A program made the translations under genes and the position numbers. Shown piece by piece: positions 18,567 to 27,546 of a DNA stretch of 64,000 nucleotides (position 1 is the first letter of the stretch; each line of letters starts with the position of its first letter). The notes below the pieces were generated by a model that saw only the letters and a program-made list of their open reading frames with translations, was not told the DNA's origin and did no database searches. Origin of the DNA: Calothrix sp. 336/3 (GTDB taxonomy: Bacteria; Cyanobacteriota; Cyanobacteriia; Cyanobacteriales; Nostocaceae); the NCBI RefSeq assembly GCF_000734895.2, contig NZ_CP011382.1:908700-972699 (forward strand), given 5' to 3'.

Positions 18567-19588
18567 AAATTACCAATTTAGCTCCAGATATGCAGCCGCA
18601 ACTCACCACAGCAGATGAGCTTGCTCTGGCTAATAGTAGATTTATCCCATCGGATTTACCTTTTTACCGCAAACTGGGACGAACTAACCTGACTGTCAGC
18701 TGTTTAGGATTGGGTGGTGGTGGTCATATTTCCAGTGAAGATACCCTCTATGCCTTTGACCAAGGTATCAATTATTTCTTCTACTCCAGCGATTTGCATC
18801 AATATCTTTATAGTTCCATGCGCCCTGCTCTGCGGCAATTATGCGGACGCGGTTCCTCAATTCGGGAAAAGGTAGTTCTGGCAACAGTCAGTTACATGAT
18901 TAGGACACCAGATACAATTTTTACCTACCTCTTTGACCAGTTTGTTGACCTGGGAATTGACTATATTGATGTATTTTTCTGGGGTTGGATTGATGAGCAT
19001 AATCATCCCGCTTTCGAGAAATGTGTCAATGCTTCAGATGATATTCGTGGTCCCAATACAGTCACTCAGCGTCAAATCGAAAGAATGTTTGGTATCTCCG
19101 AGAAGCTGAAAAAAATGGGTGCAGTTCGCTATATTGGTGCTTCTTTCCATGACCATGACTTAGCCAAACAATGGTTAGATAGTCCTTTACTGGATGTTGT
19201 CATGGTGCGACATAACGTAGCCCATCGGACTGCCCAAAGAAAGGTTTTTCCCTATTTAAATGTCAATGATCCCCATCGACCGGGAATTGTCACCTTTAAA
19301 TCCGCAGGGATGTTTGGCGCTCTCTGGGAACCTCCAGCTAGTCTACCATCCGGATGCTGGCAACCCTCAGTCCCCGATTTATACCGCTATTCCTTAAGCC
19401 AAAACTCTGTAGATGTCGCATTAGCTGGTTGGCAAACCCGTGAGCATATAGATGCAGCAATTCAGGGTGTACAAAAAGGCAAACTTACCCCTGAGGAAAT
19501 TGACTATCTGAATCTCTACGGTGATTTACATCGCAACCGTATCTCACCTGGGGAAATTCCCCGCGATCGCCTCCTCCTGACTAGATAA
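18563..19588 (+). CDS. Aldo/keto reductase-fold protein lacking the canonical catalytic tetrad
   Basis: A 341-residue protein with clear AKR-family layout: KLGRTNLTVSCLGLGGGG at the start of the barrel, FDQFVDLGIDYIDVFF, VRYIGASFHDHDLA, and VDVALAGWQTREHIDAAI near the cofactor site. The usual tetrad appears lost: the Asp/Tyr segment (normally DTAdxYG) reads FYSSDLHQY, the Lys segment reads LATVSY instead of xATK, and the His segment reads DVFFWGW instead of DxxxxHW. It overlaps the HopA1 gene by 4 bp, so it belongs to the pathway. It might reduce dehydroamino acids by a non-standard mechanism, or act as a structural partner; both are inferences. Confidence 0.8.
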   Translation: MKITNLAPDMQPQLTTADELALANSRFIPSDLPFYRKLGRTNLTVSCLGLGGGGHISSEDTLYAFDQGINYFFYSSDLHQYLYSSMRPALRQLCGRGSSIREKVVLATVSYMIRTPDTIFTYLFDQFVDLGIDYIDVFFWGWIDEHNHPAFEKCVNASDDIRGPNTVTQRQIERMFGISEKLKKMGAVRYIGASFHDHDLAKQWLDSPLLDVVMVRHNVAHRTAQRKVFPYLNVNDPHRPGIVTFKSAGMFGALWEPPASLPSGCWQPSVPDLYRYSLSQNSVDVALAGWQTREHIDAAIQGVQKGKLTPEEIDYLNLYGDLHRNRISPGEIPRDRLLLTR

Positions 19589-19619
19589 AAATTTCTTTGA
19601 ACCTTAATATCAATAAATC

Positions 19620-20387
19620 ATGACAGACCAATTACAACAAATCACAGATTTATCCCAGGAAGCGGTACAAATCCATCCCGCAACCGATAGGGAAATTTTG
19701 GCATATCTGCGTCGCTCTGCCAGGTTTGCAGAAATCGCTGCTGCTACGGAACGGGAAGCATTAGTTATAAACCATTGCAACCATTTAGGAATTGAAATAT
19801 CAGATGATGAATGGCAAACTGCCGGCGATGCTTTTCGCTTGGAGCGGAAGCTATGGGGAAACGCAGAAACCATGACCTGGTTGCAACGGCAACGTATTAC
19901 TGTGGAAGAATGGTCAGAGGGGATTAAAGTTGCATTGTTAGAAAAAAAGTTGAAAGAGCATCTGTTTGGTCTCTCAGTCGATGGTGCTTACATTTCTGAC
20001 CGCGATCGCTACAGACGGGTAGCACTATCGCAAATTTTGGTTACAGACTTGGCGATCGCGACTAAAATCATCAATAATTTACGGGAAAAAAATGCTTCTT
20101 TCTGTAGTTTAGCCTTGGAATATTCCCTGGGGAAACAGTCCCGTGAAAACGGTGGTTTTGTAGGTGTTCAATATTTGGTAGAACTTGCACCGGAGATTAT
20201 CGCATCTCTAAGCAACGCAGAAACAGGGGAAATTATTGGTCCGATACAAACCAAATTGGGATATCACATTCTTCGAGTAGAAAAGTGGTTTCCTACGGAA
20301 TTGAATCAAGCAGTCAGAGAACAAATTATGAACTCTTTGTTTGAAATTTGGTTGTACAGTCCCCAGGCAAATCACTCCCATGATTAG
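19620..20387 (+). CDS. PpiC-type peptidyl-prolyl isomerase (cytoplasmic)
   Basis: A 255-residue parvulin-family protein. The N-terminal half is helical (SurA-N-like; ARFAEIAAATEREALVIN). The PpiC domain lies at about residues 140-235, with RRVALSQILVTDLAIA, LALEYSLGKQSRENGGFVG and GPIQTKLGYHILRVEKW. No signal peptide is present, so it acts inside the cell, unlike SurA. The start is 31 bp after the reductase-like gene. Such isomerases are often next to GG-leader peptide exporters in cyanobacteria, so it may hold precursor peptides in a conformation suited to modification or export. It converges on a second isomerase at 20572. Confidence 0.88.
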   Translation: MTDQLQQITDLSQEAVQIHPATDREILAYLRRSARFAEIAAATEREALVINHCNHLGIEISDDEWQTAGDAFRLERKLWGNAETMTWLQRQRITVEEWSEGIKVALLEKKLKEHLFGLSVDGAYISDRDRYRRVALSQILVTDLAIATKIINNLREKNASFCSLALEYSLGKQSRENGGFVGVQYLVELAPEIIASLSNAETGEIIGPIQTKLGYHILRVEKWFPTELNQAVREQIMNSLFEIWLYSPQANHSHD

Positions 20388-20510
20388 AAAACGAGATTAG
20401 AGAAAATTAATTATTAATTTAATCGATATTGAGGGGTTGAGCAATGAGCTTTACCCCTGATTATAGTATTTACCGAACAATTTATATACAACCTCACTTT
20501 CCCTATTGAG

Positions 20511-20536
20511 AACCCTCCTCCCTAGCGAGAAGGGTT
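20511..20536. terminator. Possible bidirectional terminator between convergent genes
   Basis: AACCCT (20511-20516) pairs with AGGGTT (20531-20536) with TTTT shortly after on the plus strand. A second G/C stem (AGGGGT 20432-20437 with ACCCCT 20453-20458) lies upstream. Both sit between the convergent isomerase genes; T tracts are weak. Confidence 0.35.
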
Positions 20537-20571
20537 GATTTTACAACTCACGGGAGTGCTAATTTCTATAC

Positions 20572-21363
20572 TTATGCTGCTTGATGGGAGCTTGATTTTG
20601 TAATTTTCTGATGAGGCGAACTATCTCCATCAAATTGTGTAGTAATTTCTATATGCTCAACTTGTTGTTTTAGCCAATTTGTAAATAAATCTCCTAAAAT
20701 TTGACCACGAAGTTGCTCATCTAATTCTGGTTTAATGATTTCTTCTACCCAAATTAAATGCGCTCCCTTGGGGGTAATAATTGGCTTGAGAATTTGTGGT
20801 GGATGGGCAGCAAAAACTGCTGCGGCAATTTCTGGTCTCATGTCGTGACGTTGACGAATACCCTGATATCCTCCAGCACGACGCAATTCCGGATTGTCAA
20901 TATATTGACGAGCAATTTCTGGAAAAGTTATTTCCCCTTCCTGCAATGCATAAAATAATTCTAAAGCTAAATCTTCATCATCTAAAATCACTTCATAGGT
21001 GACTGCTCCGGTGTAGTCCAGTTGATTTTGATAAAAGAATGGTTCGACTTGATCAGCAAATAAATGACTCGCTAATTTTGCCGAAAGTCGGTTGGTTTGG
21101 GCTAATTCCTCAAAGTCATCCAGGGAAAGATAATGTTTTTTTAACCATACCCATGTATCTTCTGCTTTGAGAAGTTGATTAGTTAATCGCAGGTTATCTG
21201 CGGCTTGTTGTAACTCCTCAGAGTCAATGATGATTCCCATTTCTGAGGCAGTTTCTGTAATAACTTTTTGAGTGGCGATCGCCTCTAATATTCCAGGCAT
21301 TTGGCAGGAAACTTTAATGTAATTGAGAATATCTATACTAGAAACACTTAAGGTTTTAGACAT
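20572..21363 (-). CDS. Second PpiC-type peptidyl-prolyl isomerase
   Basis: A 263-residue parvulin-like protein starting at the ATG at 21363 (MSKTLSVSSIDILNYIK), preceded by GAGGA; a TTG start five codons upstream is possible but overlaps that ribosome-binding site. The N-terminal region resembles the first isomerase (ITETASEMGIIIDSEELQQAADNLRL). The PpiC domain is degenerate in its first half (GAVTYEVILDDEDLALELFY) but keeps ELRRAGGYQGIRQRHDMRPEI and PIITPKGAHLIWVEE. It is last in a minus-strand set: HTH protein, C39 exporter, HlyD adaptor, isomerase. It probably serves the exporter. No signal peptide is present. Confidence 0.85.
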   Translation of the reverse strand: MSKTLSVSSIDILNYIKVSCQMPGILEAIATQKVITETASEMGIIIDSEELQQAADNLRLTNQLLKAEDTWVWLKKHYLSLDDFEELAQTNRLSAKLASHLFADQVEPFFYQNQLDYTGAVTYEVILDDEDLALELFYALQEGEITFPEIARQYIDNPELRRAGGYQGIRQRHDMRPEIAAAVFAAHPPQILKPIITPKGAHLIWVEEIIKPELDEQLRGQILGDLFTNWLKQQVEHIEITTQFDGDSSPHQKITKSSSHQAA

Positions 21364-21651
21364 GACACAATTCCTCAAATTGTTCAGCAGATAAATTTAC
21401 TTTTTGTGGAAATTATTTAACAGCAAAAGATTATTTTTTTGCCATTTATCTTGCTTCACCTCTTACCTAATTAATATTGTATGGCATGACAAAAAAAGAT
21501 GCTATAGGATTCATGCTAAGTTTTTATTTTCCTCTTATCTAGTTTTTAATAACAGAGTTAATGACGTGGTAAATACTTGAAGAATTTTCATAAATCTGTC
21601 ATAATGATAGATTAAGGAATAAATGCTAATCCTATATTAAATGACAGTAAA

Positions 21652-23163
21652 TTACAGTTGCAAACCGTCTTTTTGTAGTTTCTTGAATGGGTCAAGAATA
21701 AAATCAATCACTCGGCGCTGACGAATAATCACTTCTGCGGTAGCTGTTTGACCAGGGGTGAGAGAAATACGTTTATTTTCTGCTTGTAGGTAAGACTTAT
21801 CTAAAGTCACTTCTAACTCATATATTTCTATTTTACCTTGATTGATTTCTTGAATTTTTGAGTCTGGGGAAATCCAATTAATTTGCCCTGTTAATACTCC
21901 ATAATCTTGGAAAGGATAGGCATCAAATTTAATTTTTACTGGCATTCCTTTCTTCAAAAAACCACTTTGTTGACTAGGCATTTGTGCTTTGAGGATGAAA
22001 GCAGTATTCTTGGGAGCAACTTGTGCTACCATTTGCCCTGGTTGAACCACTGCACCTGGTTTAGAAACAGGTAAAGCAAAAATTGTCCCATCAATGGGCG
22101 ATCGCAAGATTCGTTGTCCTATTTGGAGCTTTAAGGAGACTACTTGACTAGTGCTTTGGGCAATTTGCGAACGTAGTGTAGTTACTTGTCCCTGTAAGTC
22201 TTTTAATTGTTCTTGACTTTTTAAGAGAGTCAATTTGCCGCCTTGAACTAAACTTTGATAACTGCTTTGTTGCTCTTGTAGTTGTAACTTTGCTTGTTTA
22301 ATATCTGATTCTAATTGACTGATAGTTGTCTGATAGCGGCTCAATTCTTCATTTAAACGTAATTGTGCTTGTTTGAAATCAGATTGGGATTTTTCATACT
22401 GTCGTTTGCTTTCCTGGGCTTCTTTTCTGAGTTGATCAACTTGATTTTCTGAAACTGCTCCATCCTGAACAATTTTACTAAAACGTTCTACCTGTCTTGT
22501 ATCTATTTGCAAACGACTGGCAGCCGATAGTTGCTCATCTTTAGCTGTATTAATTTGCTGCTTTGCTTGACTGACTAAAGCTTTCTTCTCTAATTTTTGT
22601 AAATTATAGTTACTCTGCTTGGTATTGAGATTTTGTTTTGCTTGATTGACTTGGGCAATTTTTTCTAATTCTTGAGCTTTGTTTTGCTGCTCTTGCACAC
22701 GAATTGATAATTGTAGTTGATTTTGCAGTAATACTAATTGCTCTAAGCGATTTTTTTCCCCTTCTAACTTAGTTTGTGCCTGTTGCAATTCTGTTTGCAA
22801 AACATCAGTTTCTAACTCAACTAAAACCTGTCCAGCTTTCACAACTTCACCTTCCTTTACCCTGACTGCTGTCACACTGCCACCCACCGCACTATCTAAC
22901 TTTTGTGTGGCTCCCTTGGGTTCAATACGTCCTCTAGCATTGCCTGTTTCATCAACTTTTGAGAACATTGTCCAAGGTAGGGCGATCGCGGCAAATATCA
23001 CCAGAAAATAGAGAAAAGAGCGCGTCCAACGTCTGGGTAAAGCATCTAGAAGTTCTTCAGTACCATAAAACCAGTCTTGAGCTTCCTTTTCTTCCTGTAT
23101 ATGAGGATTTAATTCACTATTTTCTTGCTGTTCTTCTTGACTAAATGTATTTAATTCCGGCAT
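21652..23163 (-). CDS. HlyD-family membrane fusion protein (exporter adaptor)
   Basis: A 503-residue adaptor. One transmembrane helix lies near residues 48-66 (FLYFLVIFAAIALPWTMF). The lipoyl half-motif follows (GGSVTAVRVKEGEVVKAGQVL), then a very long Gln/Lys/Leu coiled coil at about 125-345, then the second half (LRSPIDGTIFALPVSKPGAVV) and a beta-barrel region to the end. It would bridge the inner-membrane C39 ABC exporter to an outer-membrane TolC-like channel, which is not encoded in this window. GGTGAT lies a few bases before the ATG. It lies downstream of the exporter gene on the same strand. Confidence 0.92.
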   Translation of the reverse strand: MPELNTFSQEEQQENSELNPHIQEEKEAQDWFYGTEELLDALPRRWTRSFLYFLVIFAAIALPWTMFSKVDETGNARGRIEPKGATQKLDSAVGGSVTAVRVKEGEVVKAGQVLVELETDVLQTELQQAQTKLEGEKNRLEQLVLLQNQLQLSIRVQEQQNKAQELEKIAQVNQAKQNLNTKQSNYNLQKLEKKALVSQAKQQINTAKDEQLSAASRLQIDTRQVERFSKIVQDGAVSENQVDQLRKEAQESKRQYEKSQSDFKQAQLRLNEELSRYQTTISQLESDIKQAKLQLQEQQSSYQSLVQGGKLTLLKSQEQLKDLQGQVTTLRSQIAQSTSQVVSLKLQIGQRILRSPIDGTIFALPVSKPGAVVQPGQMVAQVAPKNTAFILKAQMPSQQSGFLKKGMPVKIKFDAYPFQDYGVLTGQINWISPDSKIQEINQGKIEIYELEVTLDKSYLQAENKRISLTPGQTATAEVIIRQRRVIDFILDPFKKLQKDGLQL

Positions 23164-23334
23164 ATATAATCACCAGCTTTTATGAATTTAAATGGGCTAA
23201 TATTGATGGGTGAAATCCCAATTTTTTAACAATACAATTTGTATTTAAGCATCTTGTTCCCTGATTTTAGAACGCGGGCTAGAAGCTAAAAAAATTACAA
23301 ATCTGGAATGCCCCATCTTATATATTGAAAAACT

Positions 23335-23400
23335 ATTCCCTGACTCCTCACTCCTCACTCATGACTCATTACTCATTACTCCTCACTCCTGACTCCTCAA
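23335..23400. repeat. ACTCATT/ACTCCTC short tandem repeats
   Basis: Imperfect 7-bp units of the type ACTCCTC, ACTCATG and ACTCATT repeat about eight times directly after the exporter stop codon and before the HlyD gene. Such short tandem heptamers are common between genes in filamentous cyanobacteria. A similar array is at 35769-35808. Confidence 0.75.
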
Positions 23401-26400
23401 TCATTCACCTTGCGCCAATTGTTGTTGATTCAGATAGTAATAGTGACCTTTTCTACTGATTAATTGATGATGGGAACCACTTTCAACGAGGACACCACGA
23501 TCTAAAACTAAAATCAAATCAGCATTACGTACCGTGGAAAGACGATGGGCAATAATCACGCTGGTACGTCCTTGGAGAATAGTTTTCAGGTTTTTTTGAA
23601 TGATGCGTTCAGATTCCGAGTCGAGGTGACTTGTGGCTTCATCCAAGAGCAATAGACGGGGATTTCCTAATAAAGCACGGGCGATCGCCAATCTTTGTCT
23701 TTGTCCTCCAGATAACATTCCCCCTCCTTCACCAATTTGGGTTTCATAACCCATAGGTAATTGCTTAATAAACTCATCTGCTCCCGCTAAATCAGCAGCA
23801 GTCATGATTTCTTCCAAGCTAGCTTCTGGGTGAGCAATGGCAATATTTTCCCGAATGGTGCCACCAAAAAGAAAAGTATCTTGATCAACTACACCAATTT
23901 GAGAACGTAGCGATCGCAGGGAAATACTGGTGATATCTTGACTATCAATTAAAACTTTGCCATCGGTGGGTAAATATAAGCCCAAAATCAATTTTGATAG
24001 AGTTGTTTTTCCCGAACCACTACGCCCAACAACGGCGATTGTTTGCTCAGGTTTGATTTCAAAACTCAGATTCTCTAGTACATTAATATCACTTTCTGGA
24101 TGATAACGAAAGGTGACATTATCGAAAATAATATGACCACGTAATCGGGGCAAGGATTGTCGGGGTTTATTTTGTAAATCTTCCTCTGGCTCTGCTTCTA
24201 AAACATCATTAATTCGTTCCGTAGAAACTATGACTTCCTGTAATTGATTCCACAAAACTATCAATCTTTGAAAAGGGTTAATGACATTTCCTAACAACAT
24301 ATTGAAGGCAACTAATTGCCCAATTGTCAACTGACTTTGAATCACTAGCCATGCCCCAAACCATAGCAAGCCAGTTGTCACCACTGTTTGAATTGTAGAA
24401 CTAAATACCTGAAGCTGATTACTAATTACCTCGGCTTTAAATGTCTTTTTAATCAAACGATTTAATAGTTCTTCCCAACGCCAGCGCACAGTTTGTTCAA
24501 TCGCCATGGAGCGAATCGAGCTAATCCCCGTCAAACTTTGAATCAGATAACTGTTTTCTTCAGCTAAGGCGTTAAATACTTCCTTAGAAATGCGTCGTAA
24601 AAAAGGTGTGGCAATTAATGCCAGTAATACAAATGGTGGCACAATTGTCAAGCAAAGTAGCGCCATTTGCCAACTGTACCAAAACATTAATCCCACATAG
24701 ACAAATACTGTGAGTAAATCTAAACCAATAGATAATGCTTCTCCGGTGAGGAAACGTTGAATTTTTTGATTTTCTTGGACACGGGAAACAATATCACCGA
24801 CATAACGAGATTCAAAAAAGGACAGGGGTAAACGAAAGGTATGTTTAATAAAACCGACCATCAAAGCAATACCAATACGGTTAGCAGTATGATCTAGGAG
24901 ATATTGCCGCAGCCCATTCATGGCAACACTGAACAAGCCAAAAATTAGTAACCCCAAACCGACCGTATTTAAGGTTAAAGTACTGCCTTGAACAATCACC
25001 CTATCTAATAGTAATTGGGTAAATAGGGGTGTCACCAGTCCAAATATCTGAATCAATAACGAAGCTAGAAAAACTTCCAGGAGAACAATTGTATGGGGTT
25101 TGACTAAATCAAAAAATTGCCAGAATCCAGAACTTGTCTCTGGGGTTTGTTGTAATAGGGCTGTGGGTTGCAATAGCAAAGCATAACCATTCCACCCAGC
25201 TTTAAATTCCCCAATGGTTAACTGGCGTTGTCCAATGGCGGGATCGCCGACAATTACCCATTTTTTGCTGACTTCATAGACGACGATGAAATGTTTCCCT
25301 TCCCAGTGGGCGATCGCCGGTAAAGGTTGTTGAGCTAATTTATCCAGACTGGCTTTGACTGGACGGGTAGCAAAACCAATGCTTTCTGCGGCAGCTGCCA
25401 GGGCACGCAAGGATGCTCCACTGCGACTGACATTAGTTAAATCCCGCAGCCGATTTACACTCAGTTGCTTGCCCCAGTAGCGACCAATCATTACCAAACA
25501 AGCGGCTCCACAATCGGAGGCACTTTGTTGCTCAAAGAAGGGATAGCGATGGGTTAACTTGCCCCACCAATGCCCCACTGTAACTGTCGGACTGGGAAAA
25601 TAGACTGAGCGTTTTTTTGCTGGTGGAGTTAGGGGAGTCTGGGAAGGAAAGGGAATGACTTTGGCTGTGGGGGATGTTTTCACCTCCGATTCCCTAGGGG
25701 GTAAGTAATCAATTGCCAGAGCGGGTAAATGTTGGATTGCAGCTTGCCAATTCTCATGTTTTAAGCGGTAAATAACTGTTGGTTGCCTTACCTGCCAATG
25801 ATTATCGAGGATGTCTGCACAGATATCTCCACTAGTCAACTTCCTACCAGAGGAATTTTCTATTTCTCCTCGATATAGCAACCATACTTTACTCCCTTGA
25901 CAGAGTTGGGGGTTAATTGAGCCAATATCTAAATCCTCTCGTGCAAATAGGGACAAAGCTTTAAGTATTTCCTCAGAGGAGCTATTATTGGTCAGTTGTG
26001 GTTGCTGACGACACAACAACAGCAGATCCCAGAGTTCGGCACGGGCAAATAGGCGATCGCCAATACCAGGATATTTGGCAATTAATGTTTGCAATGTTGC
26101 TTGTGGTAGAAAACCCAGCTTTAAGTTTACCGAAGCTCTCGCAGAGTAGGGTTGAAAATCCTCTGCTGGAAACAGAGTTAATTCACCAAAGGATGTCCCT
26201 GGAGACAGGGTAGTAATTAAGTTATCCGCACTATCTAGCAATCTGACTTTTCCCATCAGCACTAAATATATTCCGGCTTTTGCCTGTGTGGAATGCCAGA
26301 ATTGTTTCGCCGTGGGTGGTTCTAGGATTTCTACTGCCCCTAAACATGATTGCAGTTCCCTATCTGGCAGCTTCTGATCCAAAACAATCGTGAGCTGTTC

Positions 26401-26433
26401 ACAAAGCTGAGTTTGTGAAAAGACTGATGGCAT
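23401..26433 (-). CDS. Peptidase-containing ABC transporter (C39) with CRP-like N-terminal domains
   Basis: A 1010-residue exporter. Residues about 35-130 form a cyclic-nucleotide-binding-like domain (LSPGTSFGELTLFPAEDF), and 165-240 look like a second degenerate copy. The C39 peptidase domain at about 295-420 has Q303 and the catalytic C308 (ASDCGAACL), H381 (KHFIVVY) and D397 (VGDPA), so it appears active against Gly-Gly leaders. A six-helix ABC membrane domain follows, then an ATPase with Walker A GRSGSGKT, signature LSGGQRQRLAIARA and LLLLDEAT. It would cleave the leaders of the five precursors and export the cores. AGAGGT precedes the ATG. The architecture resembles other cyanobacterial C39 exporters. 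Confidence 0.94.
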   Translation of the reverse strand: MPSVFSQTQLCEQLTIVLDQKLPDRELQSCLGAVEILEPPTAKQFWHSTQAKAGIYLVLMGKVRLLDSADNLITTLSPGTSFGELTLFPAEDFQPYSARASVNLKLGFLPQATLQTLIAKYPGIGDRLFARAELWDLLLLCRQQPQLTNNSSSEEILKALSLFAREDLDIGSINPQLCQGSKVWLLYRGEIENSSGRKLTSGDICADILDNHWQVRQPTVIYRLKHENWQAAIQHLPALAIDYLPPRESEVKTSPTAKVIPFPSQTPLTPPAKKRSVYFPSPTVTVGHWWGKLTHRYPFFEQQSASDCGAACLVMIGRYWGKQLSVNRLRDLTNVSRSGASLRALAAAAESIGFATRPVKASLDKLAQQPLPAIAHWEGKHFIVVYEVSKKWVIVGDPAIGQRQLTIGEFKAGWNGYALLLQPTALLQQTPETSSGFWQFFDLVKPHTIVLLEVFLASLLIQIFGLVTPLFTQLLLDRVIVQGSTLTLNTVGLGLLIFGLFSVAMNGLRQYLLDHTANRIGIALMVGFIKHTFRLPLSFFESRYVGDIVSRVQENQKIQRFLTGEALSIGLDLLTVFVYVGLMFWYSWQMALLCLTIVPPFVLLALIATPFLRRISKEVFNALAEENSYLIQSLTGISSIRSMAIEQTVRWRWEELLNRLIKKTFKAEVISNQLQVFSSTIQTVVTTGLLWFGAWLVIQSQLTIGQLVAFNMLLGNVINPFQRLIVLWNQLQEVIVSTERINDVLEAEPEEDLQNKPRQSLPRLRGHIIFDNVTFRYHPESDINVLENLSFEIKPEQTIAVVGRSGSGKTTLSKLILGLYLPTDGKVLIDSQDITSISLRSLRSQIGVVDQDTFLFGGTIRENIAIAHPEASLEEIMTAADLAGADEFIKQLPMGYETQIGEGGGMLSGGQRQRLAIARALLGNPRLLLLDEATSHLDSESERIIQKNLKTILQGRTSVIIAHRLSTVRNADLILVLDRGVLVESGSHHQLISRKGHYYYLNQQQLAQGE

Positions 26434-26598
26434 TTGCTTACCTCTTTGACCTAATTATTTATTTTTTATGTCTGACAGCGTTCTCAATAGGACAAAAAAA
26501 GTCTGGCTTCTTGCAACTATTTAACGATGATGTTGGGGTTTTGCCATAACCTCAACCCTGATGCTGTCATCCTATTGAAATGAAAATTGCTGTAAAAT

Positions 26599-27189
26599 CT
26601 AAAATTTCAAATTAAACGACCAACACCAACTAGGTTCTTCATGGGATTGCAAGTCACGAATGGTGATCCCACTATCCTTAGTCGCTTCTGTATCTTGATT
26701 GCAGAGATTTTTCCGCTTTGTCGATAGTCCCATTTGTTTCAACAGTCGATTGATGTGGCGATCGCTGATTTCAATTCCAAATTCCTTGGCTAGATGTTTG
26801 CTCAACCATTGAGCAGTCCAACAACTAAATGCATAACCATGCTCACGGGGACTATGAGTCACTAAATCTTTCAGTCGCTCTAAATATTGATTACTAACAC
26901 TTTTCGGTCTACCTATCGGTCTTTCATTCCATTTATGGGCTAAACCTGCTTCTGCTACCGCAATCCAGTACCTCGCCATCTCCTGGGAACAAGCCAACAT
27001 TTCACAGATTTGAGTTTGCGATTTGCCCATATCCGCCAACAGCATAATTTCAATACGACGACTATACTCTGGCTGCAAATTCGCTTGTAAACTTTTCAGT
27101 AAAGCTTTGCGCTGAAACGGTGTGAGAAACTTGCTTGGAGTCACATCGTCGCTCTCGAAAGCTTGCTGTTGAGTGAATTGATATGCCAT
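26599..27189 (-). CDS. HTH protein derived from an IS630-type transposase N-terminus
   Basis: A 196-residue protein from the ATG at 27189 (MAYQFTQQQAFESDDV); a GTG three codons upstream is possible. Residues about 25-140 carry two helix-turn-helix units as in the DNA-binding region of IS630/Tc1 transposases (RRIEIMLLADMGKSQTQICE, GRPKSVSNQYLERLKDLV, IEISDRHINRLLKQMGLSTK). The DDE catalytic domain is absent and the last 45 residues are unrelated. It lies 165 bp upstream of the C39 exporter gene on the same strand. I infer a domesticated regulator of the export operon; a decayed transposon is the alternative, but no inverted repeats or target duplication were seen. Confidence 0.75.
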   Translation of the reverse strand: MAYQFTQQQAFESDDVTPSKFLTPFQRKALLKSLQANLQPEYSRRIEIMLLADMGKSQTQICEMLACSQEMARYWIAVAEAGLAHKWNERPIGRPKSVSNQYLERLKDLVTHSPREHGYAFSCWTAQWLSKHLAKEFGIEISDRHINRLLKQMGLSTKRKNLCNQDTEATKDSGITIRDLQSHEEPSWCWSFNLKF

Positions 27190-27546
27190 GATTATCACCA
27201 GTTGTTTTAACTGTCAAACGTAGACGAATTGTTCCTTTGCAGTTGTATGAGAATCCCGGACAAGGTTTCACAACTACAAATGTAATTAGCTTTCAGTTAA
27301 TTATGCGTTTACAAGAGATACAACGAACCTGGGAACTCTGTCCCCTCAGACTTTCGCCAGTCTAGGGGCTGATTCCTGGGCTTTATGCCTAATTTTTACC
27401 CTCTAAATTAGGTAGACATAATCATCAAAAGTTGGGGCGATCGCTCACGGGGAACAATAATAGTAGTTAATGATAAACTTCCCTATCATTGAACAGTAAG
27501 TGATCCCCGACTAAATTGTTTGTGCAAGGTACAATGATTAATTTTC
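27190..27546. other. Intergenic region with two inverted repeats
   Basis: A 357-bp region upstream of the HTH gene. CCCCTCAGACT (27342-27352) and AGTCTAGGGG (27359-27368) form a strong hairpin with one bulge. AATGATA (27469-27475) and TATCATT (27484-27490) form a 22-bp dyad that could be an operator. Neither has a T tract in the minus direction, and no gene is supported. Confidence 0.5.

Noticed and set aside
23335..23400. Possible CRISPR-like array
   Set aside because: Units are about 7 bp with no spacers; it is a short tandem repeat typical of cyanobacterial intergenic DNA.
26599..27189. Active IS630 insertion sequence
   Set aside because: No DDE domain, terminal inverted repeats or TA target duplication were seen around it.
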